In this document: piece after piece, positions 31,558 to 45,166 of the stretch
Position numbering within the stretch: the first letter of the stretch is position 1
Layout: each line of letters opens with the position of its first letter
From: Hydractinia symbiolongicarpus
Lineage: Eukaryota; Cnidaria; Hydrozoa; Anthoathecata; Hydractiniidae
Assembly: GCF_029227915.1 (NCBI RefSeq)
Contig: NC_079889.1
Span: 11,098,001-11,162,000, forward strand
DNA: 64,000 bases
Direction of reading: 5' to 3'
Program-made: the position numbers and the translations under genes
The notes under the pieces: model-generated
Databases searched by the model: none
What the model was told of the DNA's origin: nothing
Seen by the model: the letters and a program-made list of their open reading frames with translations, nothing else

Positions 31558-32663
31558 ATTGAAAACCATATACCAATTGACTACCAGTTTTTTCCAAAAT
31601 TATATAAAAGCAGTGTATTGTGAACTTTTAGATTATCTTGAGGAAAACAAGATTTTATCAACTGCACAATTTGACTATCGCAAATGTAGATCTACGAATT
31701 AGGTGCGAGTATTTTGTGGCGCCGTAGATTAGTGGTTACAGCTCTCGTACTCTGTGCAGGAGACCGGGGTTCGATTCCTCTTGATGGCGATTTAACATGG
31801 GCGAGTGAATGTTACCATAGCCCCGGGTTAACCCAAGCCATGTGAGGGAAATTGGGAAGATGGCACACTGTGTGGGCCGTTGGATGTTGCCGGAAGTTGT
31901 CTAGTAGAGCGCGGGCCCTAATTGGGTCTGCGTAGCTCAAAATGAGCAATAAATACTCTAGGACTCTCCATCTAAGCCATGGCTCCTCCTGGAAATAATA
32001 GACAGGGTATATCTCTATTTTTGTTGATGATATTAGATCGGCCGTTGACTCTGGAGAATTAGTTAGAGCTGTTTTTGTAGATTTATCTAAAGAGTTTAAC
32101 ACTGTTAACCACGCCAGTCTACTGAGGAAGTAAGTAGCTATGGTATTAATGAGAATGATAAAATCCTTTACTTCAGTAGTAAACATTTTCAAGTGATTGA
32201 GAATGCACTAAATAAAGACATGGAAAATCTTGGGAAATGGCTTGACTTGAATGATCTAATTGCTCATGCTAAAAGAGGGAAAACGGTGGTTATGTTATTT
32301 GGCAGTTCGAAACGTCTTTTAAAAGTTACCAAACCTTTAGAAATACGATTTAAAGATGATGTTGTCAATGTTACAAAGTCATAGAATCATTTTGGAGTGA
32401 ATGCAAACGAAACACTTATCATAGAAGAACAGTTTGGCGCGGACTATCGAAAATTTGCTAGACGACTGAGATTGCTTGCCAGACTAAGATATCTTCTCGA
32501 TTCAAATTCAGCTTTGTCGAACTACAACTGCATGATAACGCATCTATTTACATATTGTTCGTTCATTCCCTTGAAGTTGACAATGATGCAGTGTGAGAAA
32601 TTAAAAAGCCTCGAGAAAAGAGCATCAAAAGTAATCTTTGATGATGAAAATCACCAATCTTAG
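31558..32663 (+). pseudogene. LINE reverse transcriptase, decayed and interrupted by a SINE
   Basis: Fragments in RT order: ENHIPIDYQFFPKLYKS and LLDYLEENKILSTAQFDYRK (31558-31701), an insertion (31702-~32012), then FVDDIRSAVDSGELVRAVFV + DLSKEFNTVNHASLLRK (from ~32019). The usual FDTVNH is altered to FNTVNH. After a deletion come IENALNKDMENLGKWLDLND, KRGKTVVMLFGSSKRL and, after a stop at ~32384, NCMITHLFTYCSFIPLKL and LKSLEKRASKVI. Stops, the altered motif and the missing YVDD region show it is dead. It is related to the fragment at 16941. Confidence 0.85.
31702..32012 (+). mobile_element. tRNA-derived SINE
   Basis: Starting at 31718 a tRNA-like head is visible: an A-box-like TAGATTAGTGG (31725-31735) and a B box GGTTCGATTCC (31768-31778), about 32 bp apart as in pol III internal promoters. 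A non-tRNA body of about 230 bp follows. It splits a LINE reading frame, so it inserted later. I could not define a clear target-site duplication. Confidence 0.75.
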
Positions 32664-34579
32664 CTTGGTGTTTTGCAAAGCTGTTCATAAGGTCAATTAA
32701 ACCACATAACCCTGTCTCGAGGGACACCATCTCTAGATGGTGTAAGGTTATTTTGAGCAAATTTTGTATTAATACAAACGTTTTCACCTCGCACCCGTCT
32801 AGATCTGCTGCTCGATGAATGTCAAAACCCGTGGTGTTGAGATCGGTAATATACTTGATTATGTTGGATGGAAAGAACTTTTGATAATTATTAATAACAA
32901 GGATGTCATTGAAGACAAAACATTTACTTGAGTTGAGAAATAGTTGCGTGTTAACGAATATTTTTTTATCGATATTAATTGCGTTTTATCGTATTTCTGT
33001 TACCGATGTTATCGAATTTACGCCGTTGTCGGGAGCGAACATAGACCGATAGTTGTTATTGTCTTTAAATCAAAACTCACTGGACTGTCAAGGCAACGAT
33101 GGCTCAGAGTAGAGGTGGCCAAACCACATTAAGTTGGGAACTTGACTCTCATCCATATTGGGGATAACTATGTTTCAGATCGCGGCAACCAAACCACCAA
33201 ACAGCGGGATAAAACTTAGGCGTAGCATTAAGCATAAAATAGACGTAAGGACTTTTTTGTAAACTATGCTGTGCGATTCAAGGAACTCACTCATTAAATA
33301 TAACATAATAAAAAAAACAACGGACAGACGAAATCGATTTGGCGACAGCATTTTTAAATGATTCTAGTGTCAGCTGTGATTTTGATGATATAGAAGTTTT
33401 GGTAACCTAATATATAAAATTTAACTTGCCATAGGAAAGGGACATTCTTTGGTGTTACTTTGCTTTTATATTTATCTGGTGCAGAACCTGGATATCTTAA
33501 CAAGGTGAATGCAAGGAAACTGTCTATTAGTTTTTGGAAATTTGGTTCCTTTAACTCCCAAATAATTTTTTTTGAAATGTACAACGAAGCATGCTAGAGT
33601 TACTAATTTTTAAACTAATATTGACGGACGCTAGAAATATGTAAGGTGGTGCGTATGTTAACAAACAACTTGCAACTGTGTCATTTTTATCAATTTTATC
33701 AAAAAGGACGAAAGCCTGTTGAAGTACGATCTCTCAAGACATTCTGCAACTACACACTCGTTCAATTATTAGGCTTCTTATTCAAAATCTGAAATCGTTG
33801 TACAAAGATCCTACTTTACTCGATTCCCAAAATAGAGTTAAAGTTTGGAAAAAAAGATTATTATGCAATTAAATGAATAGCAATGCCAGAAGTAGAAAAA
33901 TGTGCAATAAAATAAAAGTGTTGTCGCAAGATGCAATAGGAGTTGCGAACGACGATTTTTATAACTATATTGTGCTGCCAGTCTATTTTTTTCACAATTG
34001 TAAAATTTTATGATCATTTTATTTTCAGAAATTTTCTTGCTTCTTTATTATTTCAGGTGGTAACTTTATCACAAATGTATGTTTACATCAAGTCTGTTCT
34101 ATAGTCAACACAAATATTAATTTTTTTTTCGATTTCAACAGTGAACATCCAATTTGTTTTGTTACACTGGCGATAGGACTTCCTTTAAAAAAAAAACTTG
34201 AAAAGAATTCGTAAATAAGAATATAAACGAATTACTAAGAACCAGTAAAAAAGAGACGGCTATTGAGTGACACGTTGTAATTCACTGAGTGTGAATTTTT
34301 CCAAAAATAACAAGAAGCCCTGGGGGCTCTAAGAATTTCCGCTTGCTTCTAAAATATTTGATGACAACCTGCTAATTCGTTGTGTTATCGTGCCAAACAT
34401 TCGAAGAGGTTTGGTGCATGAAGCTCTGAAGATAAAGCACACAAGTGACATTATATCTTACAACAAACGCAAACAAAAAGAAACGTGTCATATTAAACTC
34501 ACATTTTAAAAGAAATTGCTAACAAAAAATACAGCCTATCATTCATGGTTGAAAGTCTTGCGATTGAAACGTTTATGGT

Positions 34580-35770
34580 CTTAAACGGCATTTAGTTGAC
34601 AAAAAATCAAAATTTTGATGCCACCATCATGTTCAGCATAGTTTTTTTTTATTAACTGTGTCAATTTTTGTCGAAAGTAAAGTAGTTTTAATTTTTGGCC
34701 TACAATGACATTTAGGTGACAAAAAATCAAACTTTTGTATCGTCATCATTTTTAGCATACTTTATTTGTTAACTGTGCCAAATTTGGCCGAAAATAAAGT
34801 GGTTTTAATTTTTGGACCAATTTTGGCCTAAAATGGCATTTAGGTGACAAAAATCAATATTTTGATGTCACCATTATGTTCAGCATACTTTTCTTGTTAA
34901 CTTTGCCAATTTTTGTTGAAAATGAAGTAGTTTTAATTTTTGGACCAATTTTGGCCTAAAATGACATTTGAGGTGGCAAAAAATCAAAATTTTAATGTCA
35001 CCATCATGTTCAGCATACTTTTCTTGTTAACTTTGCCAATTTTTGTTGGAAATTAAGTAGTTTTAATTTTTGGACCAATTTTGGCCTAAAATGACATTTG
35101 AGGTGGCAAAAAATCAAAATTTTAATGTCACCATCATGTTCAGCATACTTTTCTTGTTAACTTTGCCAATTTTCGTTGAAAATGAAGTAGTTTTAATTTT
35201 TGGACCAATTTTGGCCTAAAATGATATTTAAGGTGTCAAAAAATCAAATTTTTAACGTCACCATCATGTTCAGCATACTTTTTTTGTGATCTGTGCCAAA
35301 TTTTGTCGAAAATAAATAGTTTTGATTTTTGGACCAATTTTGGCCTAAAATGATATTTAGGTGGCAAAAAATCAAAATTTTAATGTCACCATCATGTTCA
35401 GCATACTTTTCTTGTTAACTTTGCCAATTTTTGTTGAAAATGAAGTAGTTTTAATTTTTGGACCAATTTTGGCCTAAAATGATATTTAAGGTGTCAAAAA
35501 ATCAAATTTTTAATGTCACCATCATGTTCAGCATACTTTTTTGTGATCTGTGCCAAATTTTGTCGAAAATAAGGTAGTTTTAATTTTTAGACCAATTTTG
35601 GCCTAAAATGACATTTGAGGTGGCAAATAACCAAAATTTTGATGTCACCATCATGTTAAGCATACTTTTTTGTTAACTGTGCCAAATTTTGTCGAAAATA
35701 CAGTAGTTTTACTTTTTGGACCAATTTTGGCCTAAAATGACATTTAGGTAACATAAAATCAGAGGAACGT
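34580..35770. repeat. Tandem array, ~129-bp unit, about 9 copies
   Basis: Each unit carries 'ggaccaattttggcctaaaa', 'tgacatttaggtg(a/g)caaa' and 'caccatcatgttcagcatac'. Neighbouring copies start 128-130 bp apart (34711, 34839, 34967, 35097 and so on). Copies differ by scattered substitutions and small indels. No reading frame is conserved between units, so it is a non-coding minisatellite. Confidence 0.95.
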
Positions 35771-38700
35771 GAAATCCCAGGGTCGATTTTTTCTCAAAAA
35801 ATGCTCCAAAAGAAAAAAACGACGGTTTTAAAGAATTTCCTACGCCTTCGGGCGCGGAAATTCAAAAAGATACTAATTATTGAGCTGAGATTTGGAAACA
35901 AACACGTGTACAAAAAATGCGTTTGATTGGTTAAGAAAAATGGGTTCTTGCTTAATTTGACATAAAACAACACATAGAGATTGTTTGAGAGCATTAAAAT
36001 ACTTTCTTGGGTGACAAATACTCAAAAATGGCATTTTGTTTTCAGTCCTGCTGTTAGTCTCTTCTCTGGCTTTTACAATAGCAATAAGAATTTCGGTAAA
36101 ACACAGGAACAGGCGAACAAAATTGCATGTTACGATAACGGCGCTGGCATAGGTCTACATGGAGACCGTTAATCTTTGTTCACTTTAACAATATTTTTTA
36201 TAAACAATGACAAATCTCAGTGGAGTCGTCGTTAAAACATTAAATGGTATTTTAGACCTTAAGAGAAAAAAAAATTCTATACTTTACCAGCGATCAATCT
36301 CAACACTTTCACTTTTTTACTTCCAATTCTTGCTTACCATTGTCAACGTCAGCACAAAAATTAGCAAAATTTTGTGGCAAGATCATATCAAAAAAATTTG
36401 AAATAGGTAATTTGGACTGATTGAAAAGTAGACGAGTCAATTATCTTATTAAATCGCGAAAATCATGGGACTCTAGAATGAACATTTCACACGCTTAACA
36501 ACCTTTAAAACAACTGTCTTTTGCTAAACCACGCTGAGATGACTATGACACTGTTTAATTTCACCGTAAGCATTATTTAATTCATTTGGAGAGATACGTG
36601 TTACAGTATTCGCTACAATTGTATACCAATTTTGCGCAATAAAGCAATAACCTGAAAGAATTATAACTACGCGATTTATTGTATAACAAACAACAGGTAG
36701 CACAATAGAAAACTAACAGATTATGCCGGAACATATTTTTGATATTTGTAAATAACACAAAATACATCAAATAATTTCGATTTCCAAGACACCAAATTCA
36801 TCATGCTCTAACGAATTGAGCGACTACACCGAAACCAAAAATTGTGAAATCACAAAAAGATTTTTATGGGCGAGTTCAACTCTGAATATTATTGTCTAAA
36901 AAGTAGATGTGTAAAAACCTTCAATACCTCGTTGCCTAAAGAAATAATTTACTCGTGAACCAAACCAGGCTATACCGTGGTTGTGCAGCATATACAGATC
37001 TGCAAGGAACGTATTCTACCAAGTAAGACCATATGCTGGGTGAATTATATCACAGGGTTTAAAATCTTGTCTTTTCAATTAAAAGTTGAGGCAAAGGTAT
37101 TTCTTGGAAATGAGTAGATGTGAAGCAATATACCTGAAGTGTTTTTATGATTACAACCAACATCGTTTACATGTATTCACTGCTGTTCTGTATTTTGAGC
37201 ATTGGTTACCAATAATTCCGCCAGCTTCATAGGAACCTATTCTGTAAATAAATATCCCTGTGTGACTGTTTTAGCTAGGTTGGACTAACAAATCTTCATT
37301 TTTTAAACAGAAAAATTTAAGGTGTTGCTCGAAAGAGACGCTTTACTGGTTGTGTGACATGGCCTACCAATGTTAATTGCTTGAACGAATATTTTATCTG
37401 ACAAAACGTAACATAGTGATGACTGTTTTAGCTCTGACAGGATAAGAATTTTTGTGTTTTTATTTTCCAGAGGTGCAGAATAGTCATTGTTTCTTCTTTT
37501 TTTTGTGAAATGACAAATAGAAGTAGTTTTGGTGTTAACTGGGTACAGTTCTAATTCAGAAAAATTGAAATAAAGTTCGGTTAGGTTGTTCGCGGATAAT
37601 TATTTCAAAGTTGACCTGAGACTGATTTTCTGTATAACTTGTAGAAAAAATCTGTGTAATACCTAAAATGTTTAACTTTTGTTTGGTTTACACGCTGTAA
37701 AATATGTTCGTTGTTGTAGGTTTGGACAAAACGTCGTCTTTAAAATTATTCAAAGAACGTTTAAGTAACCGAAAACCTTTCGCAGTTACCGAACAGTCAC
37801 TAAATAGAAATCATCCATTTCAAGAATCACTAAACATTAAAAGTTCAACATTAATGTAGCATCACACCCGAAGACACTATAACTGGTTGTTTTTTTTAAC
37901 AAATAACTTATATAATTTAAAAGATTTAACTGACTGTATTAACCTAGTGATCATGATGTGAGAGATACACTGAAACTTTTGATGAACAAACTTTGATTTT
38001 CTATTATCTTCAAATTTCTAACCTTATATATTTGGTCTTGGACTGCCGGGTTTTTTTAAATTCTTTTTTTACCATGATGCATGGTTATGATACTTATCTA
38101 GTTTTTATATTTAGCTATTAAGCACTTGTATGCCAAATATTTAGGTCCCATAACTCTCAGAGCTTTAGATATTGGCTATTACTTGAAACTACTCCTATAA
38201 AATCTCTTCGAGAAAACGATTTTTTCGCGCAAACCTCCCTCCTCCTCCATAGCTTTAGACAGGCTTGTTCAAATTGAACCAAACTTGGCACAAGAAACAA
38301 AACAAGAGCAAGAACTTTTTTCTTATGTCAGTACATTTTCTGTGACTTCTTTGGAAGCATAAAATGTGTCTAATATACCAGCTATCTGCTTAAAATTCAA
38401 TCACGTTCGTTCTAGAGCGAATTTCTACATTTTGTTTACAGTTTCTGACAACCAAATAAAAGTTATTTACGATATTTACTGGTTTTTACATAGTTCGCAG
38501 GAAGAAAACCCATTTTTTCTTGATTTTCGATGAAATAAAGTTGTATTGTAAGTTTCAAGCCCTAAGAATAATCCTAACAAAATTATTTCTATGAAATACT
38601 TATAATCAGGAAAATGATTTTTGGGCGCAAAAATCATCCCTCCATAACTTTTGCGCTCAAAAAAAGGATATGAATGAATGAAATGTACTGAGTAAAGATG

Positions 38701-38963
38701 TGACATTTTGCAGTAGAAATCTCAATTTATACATTTTTGTCAGAACGCTTCAAGCTTAGTGTTTTCTTGTTCATTATCTGAAGAAAATGTTTTATCTGAA
38801 GATTTATAATTTTCATAAGAAGATTTTTTTATTAGATAATTTTTTATTTGAAAAAGATTTACAATTTTCTTTCGAAGATTTATTATCTGAAGATAATTTT
38901 ACAAATTAAATGAGTTTCTAAATATTTAAATAAGTTTCTTCATGGCCCCAATAGGCTTCGGTA

Positions 38964-39063
38964 CAACCTCGATCCCAGGACATGTTGTCTCTTTTTGCAT
39001 ATCGGACGGCCTATCAATAAGCGCAGCGCCGATAAGAGACAAAAAGCCCTGGGAACGAGGCTG
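38964..39063. mobile_element. 100-bp MITE with CAACCTCG(A/T)CCCAGG ends
   Basis: 'caacctcgatcccaggacat' faces 'ccctgggaacgaggctg'; inside these, 'tgtctctttttgcatatcgg' faces 'ccgataagagacaaaaag'. It is of the same end type as 14711-14840 with a different centre. Confidence 0.75.
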
Positions 39064-42000
39064 GCTTCGGTAAATATTCTTAAAAAATTACGTCCACTCT
39101 TTTCGTGCATGAGGTTTTACTTTAGGGCGTTCTTTAATTAGCGCGAATAACGTTTTCTCAGAAAATTAAAGAAAAAATTTTCTCTAATTATTATTGTGGC
39201 TAAGATATTGTGTGGATCAACATTTCCTCACAGTAAGGCGTGACTTTTTGCAATCAGAAAATTGTACATGCGTCCTGTTTCTAATCGATTTTACTTGTGT
39301 ATTTTAAGCTTTTTCGTTGCTCTGCTTTTTCTGGAGATTTGAGTTGGATTGGAAAGCTCCTGTGTAAGGTACCCTTTTCTAAAAATATATTGAAGTAATT
39401 TGTACAATTATAACGCGCCGAGCCGTGTTTTATTTTATTGTTTCTAAGAAGATGTAAGAATACAATATTACCAATTTTAATTGGTTTTATTCAAATCAAG
39501 GTAAGGCTTAATCACACGAAAGGTAGCTAGCTAGCTAGCTAGAGCTCTGTTTAGTAATTTGTAGAATACATATGGAGAAGCTGCATTACTACCTGACTGA
39601 TAGCCAAATATAGGAAAACCTGTAGCTAGGGCGCAGACAAAACAAATAGCTCTGGGTGCTAGAGTGAGCCGACCAACCGTTTTTTATCACAGTTTTTTTT
39701 ATTATATAGCTAAGTAACCTGTTACAGTAATTAAAAAAAATTATCCACTTTTGCTATCAAACCAACAGCAATGTAATTGTCAATAGGAATTAGTTGTCCG
39801 TACACCCTCCCTGAGAACAAGGTTTAAAACGACATTAAAACATTAAAACTGTCATTAAACAGAACTCCAAGGATGCCGAAGCCGCACACGTCGTGGGCAT
39901 CTTCGAAACTGCTTGTTATTTTAGAACAAGGGTGCTGATAAGCTACATACGCCGTATAACGTGCAGGCGTTTTTAAGCAAGTTTGGCGTTTTGAAAAAAA
40001 TTTAAGTATTCACCCGAAAAATCCCGCATAGACCATAAAATAAACTATGTGGTAGCAAAGTTCTTAAAAGAACTGTTTTTGATGTTTTTTGATAAAATTT
40101 ACTTGATAAATAACTTATAAACTTTATTAACTCCTTTCTCTTAAAGCATCTTTTTCCAACTATCGTCCACAAGGTATGTTACAAGGAATTGAATTTTGGA
40201 AATGCTCAAGGCAAGTTCGGGAAAGTGCTGGCGGTTTTGGAAGACAACCGCTAATTTAATTCGAAAGTTGCCCGAACTCGCCCTTATATATGTGGGTGTT
40301 TGCAGCTTATTGACACCCTCTTATTTTAGAATATTCTCAGGAATAATAGATCAAGAGAAATTACATCACTGTTACTTGTGCACCGCCCACGTGTGTTTGA
40401 GAACAACCCACATAAAAAGTTCGTTATTTTTTAAATTATTTGTGTAAAAATTACTATTTCATTCACGATAAACCATTTGTCAGTCATTTTATTCATCCAA
40501 CAAGGAATCCTATCCAAGGTGCTTTTCTATTAGTGCTGAATTTAATAATTGACATGATTCAGCATAGTTTTTAAAAGGGTCTGATTGCAAAATATGATTG
40601 CAAAAGTTCAGCACTTGTAATATTTTTGTATTTGTGTACTCAGCTTCTAAAACACAGACCATAGACATTATAATTTCCTCTGGGTGATTACATTAATGTT
40701 GGTTGAAAAAAAACCTGAATGATGAGAAGCATGTGTTTTTGAATTTAATTATTTAATTTCCCTTGGCCTTGCATCAATCAATTAGTAAAGTTGCCAGATT
40801 GTTTAGTTTTTTCTTTTATACTTTTCCGAATTCCCTTAATTATTTATGAGATGAAAAACAGCGCTTTCAATTCCATTGACTTGGCCATCCCCTAAAGGCA
40901 CTGGAAGCTTCACTATATGAAAATGTTTTCTTTTTCTTTTAGATTGTGTACAATGGGAGTGAGTGAGGTAATCTTCCAATCCGTGTGGTGAAAAGAAGGC
41001 GAAACCATTATTGTTTTTTCTGCCAAAAATTTATTTAATAAATCTTGATAAAGTTAAAAAACTATTTTGATTTGTTTGTTTTTGTTTTAATTGTTTCCCG
41101 TGAGTTTTCGAAATTCGTTCCAGCAGATTCTGTGGCTTCTAGTGTCGGTATTTTTACGTGAAAAAAATACTGTTTTGTTGTAAGGTCATCTACGAAATCG
41201 TTAACGTTAGGACCAACTTCTGCGGGTTGTACAACTCGATGTATTACATATCTTTTGGAATGCTGCTAAAAGTGTAATTTTGTATTCTCTTTTTTATCAT
41301 TCTGTTGGAAAAGGTGGTACAAAATTTTAACACTCGTTATTCGTTTTTGTTAGTTTCGCGTAATCTAATTTTCTCGCAGAATTTGAAAAGAAATATCCCA
41401 CGCACATCAAATGCTCGCGCAGTCTATTCGCAAAAAAACTGTTTTTGCGCAGCGAATTGTTCTGCAGAGCGTTCATTTCCCTACCTCGTCCCCAGGGTTC
41501 TTCTACGCTATGATATTCAATTTTGATGTATTTCGGAAGATGTTAGCGCTAAAGAAACAAGAAGCACTAAGGACAAAGCATTGAATAGTTTAATTTTGCT
41601 TGAACTTGCGAAATGCTTCACAACCTTTTTTTAATTTCTAGTTGGGCTACGCATAGAATGCGAAATTACGTCACAATTTTGACGTCCCATGCCCTTTAAG
41701 TGAGATGGGAAGGGTTGCTGGCCATAGCTATTTGATTGACTAAGTTTGATTGACTAAGTGACTGATTAGTTAAAATGAATCAGTCAAAATCTGTAAACCA
41801 TAATTTGCAACCCTCTCAGTCTATATGGTAGCGACGTCACAACTTTGACGTCACCATCGCTATATAGGGCAAAATGGAGAGGGCTGTGAACCGTGGCTTT
41901 TCGCCGTAAAAATATTATAATCTAAACGGATTTTTTAACGCCCTCCGTCTGCAACATGAATCGTCGACATCATTCACTTGGCTAACATTTTTCGTCAAAT

Positions 42001-43799
42001 TTACGCTTAGTCACTTTACACCTAGACTTATCTGACTAACCCTGGATCCGCGCCTGGTCCAGGTATTAAACAATGTATTGAAAAAAAATGATGACGTTAG
42101 CATTTTTGGTGATGACGTCATGACAGTACAAAAAGAACATTGTCACAGCAACCATAGTAAACATGCTTCAATTTCAGGCCTAACAAATTTTCGTTCGTTC
42201 CTTCGTTTAGGGGCCGATTTTACTTTTATGTTCATCACTTTCAATCTTTTGTTTGAAATTAAATCGTATTGTTTATGAAAAGACAATGTACAATTAGGCA
42301 AAATAATGTTTTAGGCAAAATTCTGTAACATTTGTCTGCACCTTTTTTCTTCCCCCTTGCCGCGCCGCGCCGCGCCTTCTGGCCCGTTAAAAATATTTAC
42401 CGCTACAGTTCAGCAAATAAATAAGTAAATACACATACGTAGTCATAAAATAGACATGGCGGGAACAGAGCGGGCCTAAATATTATCACATTTTATTCTA
42501 ATCATAAACGCTGTTGAAAACATTTTTATCTTATTGTTAGTGTAAAATGATAAGTGATTAATTAGAAAGTAGACGTAGCTAGATTGATTAATTGAAAAAT
42601 AGGTAGACCCTCTATAAATGTTAAGCTGTATATCCCTATGGAAACGTTTTCTGTGTTGCTTTCTTGTAGTTTTCTTTAGGTAAAATTTTTGTGCTTGATT
42701 TATTTATGACTAGCTAATCCTTTAGAATTCATGAAAGTAAAAATATGGTGAAATACTCACTTCCTATTTTCTAAGCTTTATTTTAGTAAAAGAAAGCATG
42801 GACACACTACAAAATGGATTTTATATATATATTAGGTTGATTTTGAAAACTGAATATTTATTTTTCAGGCGTGCTATTAATCACAACGATTTAGGAGGCG
42901 GGTGCCAAGGCGTGCACTCTTGCGTTTGCATGCTTCTCCTGAAAATGACTGGAAATTGCGCGGAAAAAGGGTGTGATTATGTAGTTAGTTGCTACTTTGA
43001 TCTGTTCATATCAAAACAACTATCCGTACACAAACCATGGCTAGCCATTCCACGGGACACAAAAATTCCATTGACGTCATTGAAAAAATTCGAAATTTAT
43101 CTCAACTTCTTTGCATTATATTTTCTAAACCAATATAACTATTGCAATGCGGTTTTTGGGTCCCACAGGTGCTTTTCTTGTGCTTTCCTCCGGTATATAA
43201 CATTGAAATACTGATTAATCCGATTTTCAGCTATTTTCTATTCATCAAAACCATATTATCGGGCGATGATGGGAGAAGGAGAAGAATCTCCCAGAATGTT
43301 GCCTACTAAACTATTATGTTCAAGAAATGATAAACTTTCCACAGTTGTGATGTAAATTTTCAGTTTTTTTTTTTGAAAAGCCACCCGCAGGTGATATTTT
43401 CAACTATCAAACTATATTTTTATGTCTTATGTGTTTGGTTTTTTCTTGATATACATACATTATAGTATATATATTATTATGTATAAATATATAAAATATA
43501 TAATAAATGTACATGTTATAGATAACACACTTAGTTTTGTAAATTTGTATAAATTAAATATACTGTATGTGCCTTTTCTCTTTCGTCTCTATCATGAATC
43601 ATTCCAATGCTTTTTATTTGATCTATCAGGCAAAAATTCATAGAAGTAATGTTTTTAGCTAATGTAGAACTCAAATTTTAAAAGTTGTTTTTCATTAATA
43701 TAGTGGTAGTGACTTGTTTCGTCATTCTAATCATTCTCAGCTTCACGTCCTTTTTCCATGCTAGCATGGGTTGGACAGGGTATATTAATGACCCTCTTC

Positions 43800-44205
43800 C
43801 ACTTTCTCTGTATCAAGTCTGTCTTTATAACCTCCTGCAAAGTCTTTCTCGGTCTGGTTCTGGGCTTTGCACCAGGAACTATCAAGTCTCTACACTACCT
43901 CAATTGACAAGACTCTGCTAGTCAACAAATGAAATAACTCTCTGAACTTTTTCCAAGCAGAACCTACCTGCAGGTAACACTTCTTTTACACTGCCCAACA
44001 TATCACCTAAGAAACAGAAGTTCTCAACTATTTCTAACGAGCCACTGTTGTACATCATTAAAGCTGGAAATATTCCATTCTCTATAATCTCACCTTTGCA
44101 ATGCTTGCATACAAACTGAGTGTCAGCACTTAACCTTCCACCAATATTACTGCTATGGTACATTGCCTTGTTCCTAGGAATGGCAGCCATTTCGAAAAGT
44201 AACAT
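43800..44205 (-). mobile_element. LINE 3' fragment, internally deleted
   Basis: 43800-43900 matches 20814-20910 closely (minus-strand PGAKPRTRPRK... coding). Upstream on the minus strand, 44205-43918 reads DTQFVCKHCKGE and SLEIVENFCFLGDMLGSV. This Cys-x2-Cys and V..F.YLGD pattern lies just before the WMC block in this LINE group. The region in between is deleted or scrambled. Confidence 0.75.
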
Positions 44206-45119
44206 AATTTTCAGTAACCTTGATAATATATCTGACTATGCACAAAATTTTAAATCTCCAACATAAACAAACTCTGAGTAATGATAATTTCATTTTACAC
44301 CTATTTCCCCTAGAATAGCACTATTAAAATGGTGCCACTATTGCTAATTTATCTAGCTATAATTTATATATTCAATTGTCAAATTTTAGTCAATTTCTAA
44401 CTTTTGAACCGTATATCGTACAGACTTGCTTTAACAGCATTGGTAAAACTTCATTTTTGGGTGTGGAATAGCTACCGTGGCCATAGATCATACGTTTTTT
44501 TCTGGTACCAAACTTAGAATGCTGGCCATAATAGGGTGATATACACTATACTTTCTGTATTAGATACCTTTGTTCTTATGAATAAACAAATTTTTAATTA
44601 ATTTTTTTTGGAATTTTAGCACAGACCGGCCTAAGTGGATTATTTCCAAAGGTCTAATGACTGGTTTCTTATTTAACAGAAAATATTTTCAGTGGCATGC
44701 TAAAAAATCTGATAAAGGAATGTCTCCATGGTCGTATCACATATGATCGTTTTAGATCATGTCGTCAGTTTTTCCATTATTTATATATATTTTGTATATA
44801 TATTCTTTTGTAAAACAAATGCAAAATGAATTTCAAACTTTATCAAAAAAAAAATTAAGTCAGTTTTTGAAGCGAACTCTGAAGCGAATTGTTTCCCTGA
44901 AGCAATAAAAAGCTATTTTTAGACATCCGGTTCTCACTTTCATCAGCTGTCCGAAAAAATTCACAAGTTTACTTTTTAATGTTGAAATAATACAAATTGA
45001 AATAATTAGTTTTGAAATAATGGTGAAGACGGTTTCCTAGGAAGTGATTGAGTACTGGTTTTTCAAATTTATTAATGCTATAGGTGCTACATAATACAAA
45101 TTTCTGTAAACTTCTTCTA

Positions 45120-45151
45120 ACTCTTGTGTTTCATTTTGTATATTTATATAG
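45120..45151 (+). promoter_or_regulatory. Candidate 3' splice acceptor upstream of the membrane protein gene
   Basis: A pyrimidine-rich 'actcttgtgtttcattttg' tract ends in TATATAG at 45151, 15 bases before the ATG at 45167. Either a trans-splice acceptor or the end of a 5'-UTR intron. Confidence 0.4.
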
Positions 45152-45166
45152 GAAAATTATTTTATC

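Larger units (their letters stand above)
30235..45119. other. Intergenic region between LACTB and the 389-aa membrane protein gene
   Basis: LACTB 3' UTR (an AATAAA occurs near 30384), then about 15 kb with no host gene I can support. It holds a Helitron-like element, small inverted-repeat MITEs, a LINE interrupted by a SINE, the ~129-bp tandem array, a MITE at 38964-39063 and a LINE fragment at 43800-44205. The longest unexplained open frame, 42798-43214 (138 codons), has no family resemblance. The stretches 33-34.5 kb and 36-43 kb show only AT-rich sequence and short repeats, such as (TAGC)n near 39527 and GCCGC repeats near 42360. Confidence 0.6.

Noticed and set aside
31718-31790. Free-standing tRNA gene
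   Set aside because: The A and B boxes are good, but the acceptor stem does not close properly and the block continues into a non-tRNA body within a split LINE, so SINE is the better call.
31812-32192. 126-codon minus-strand frame
   Set aside because: It crosses the SINE/LINE junction; the plus-strand RT motifs explain the sequence.
42798-43214. 138-codon frame, the longest unexplained one in the 30-45 kb region
   Set aside because: Hydrophobic and Cys-rich composition with no domain pattern, no nearby acceptor/donor logic and no known neighbour.
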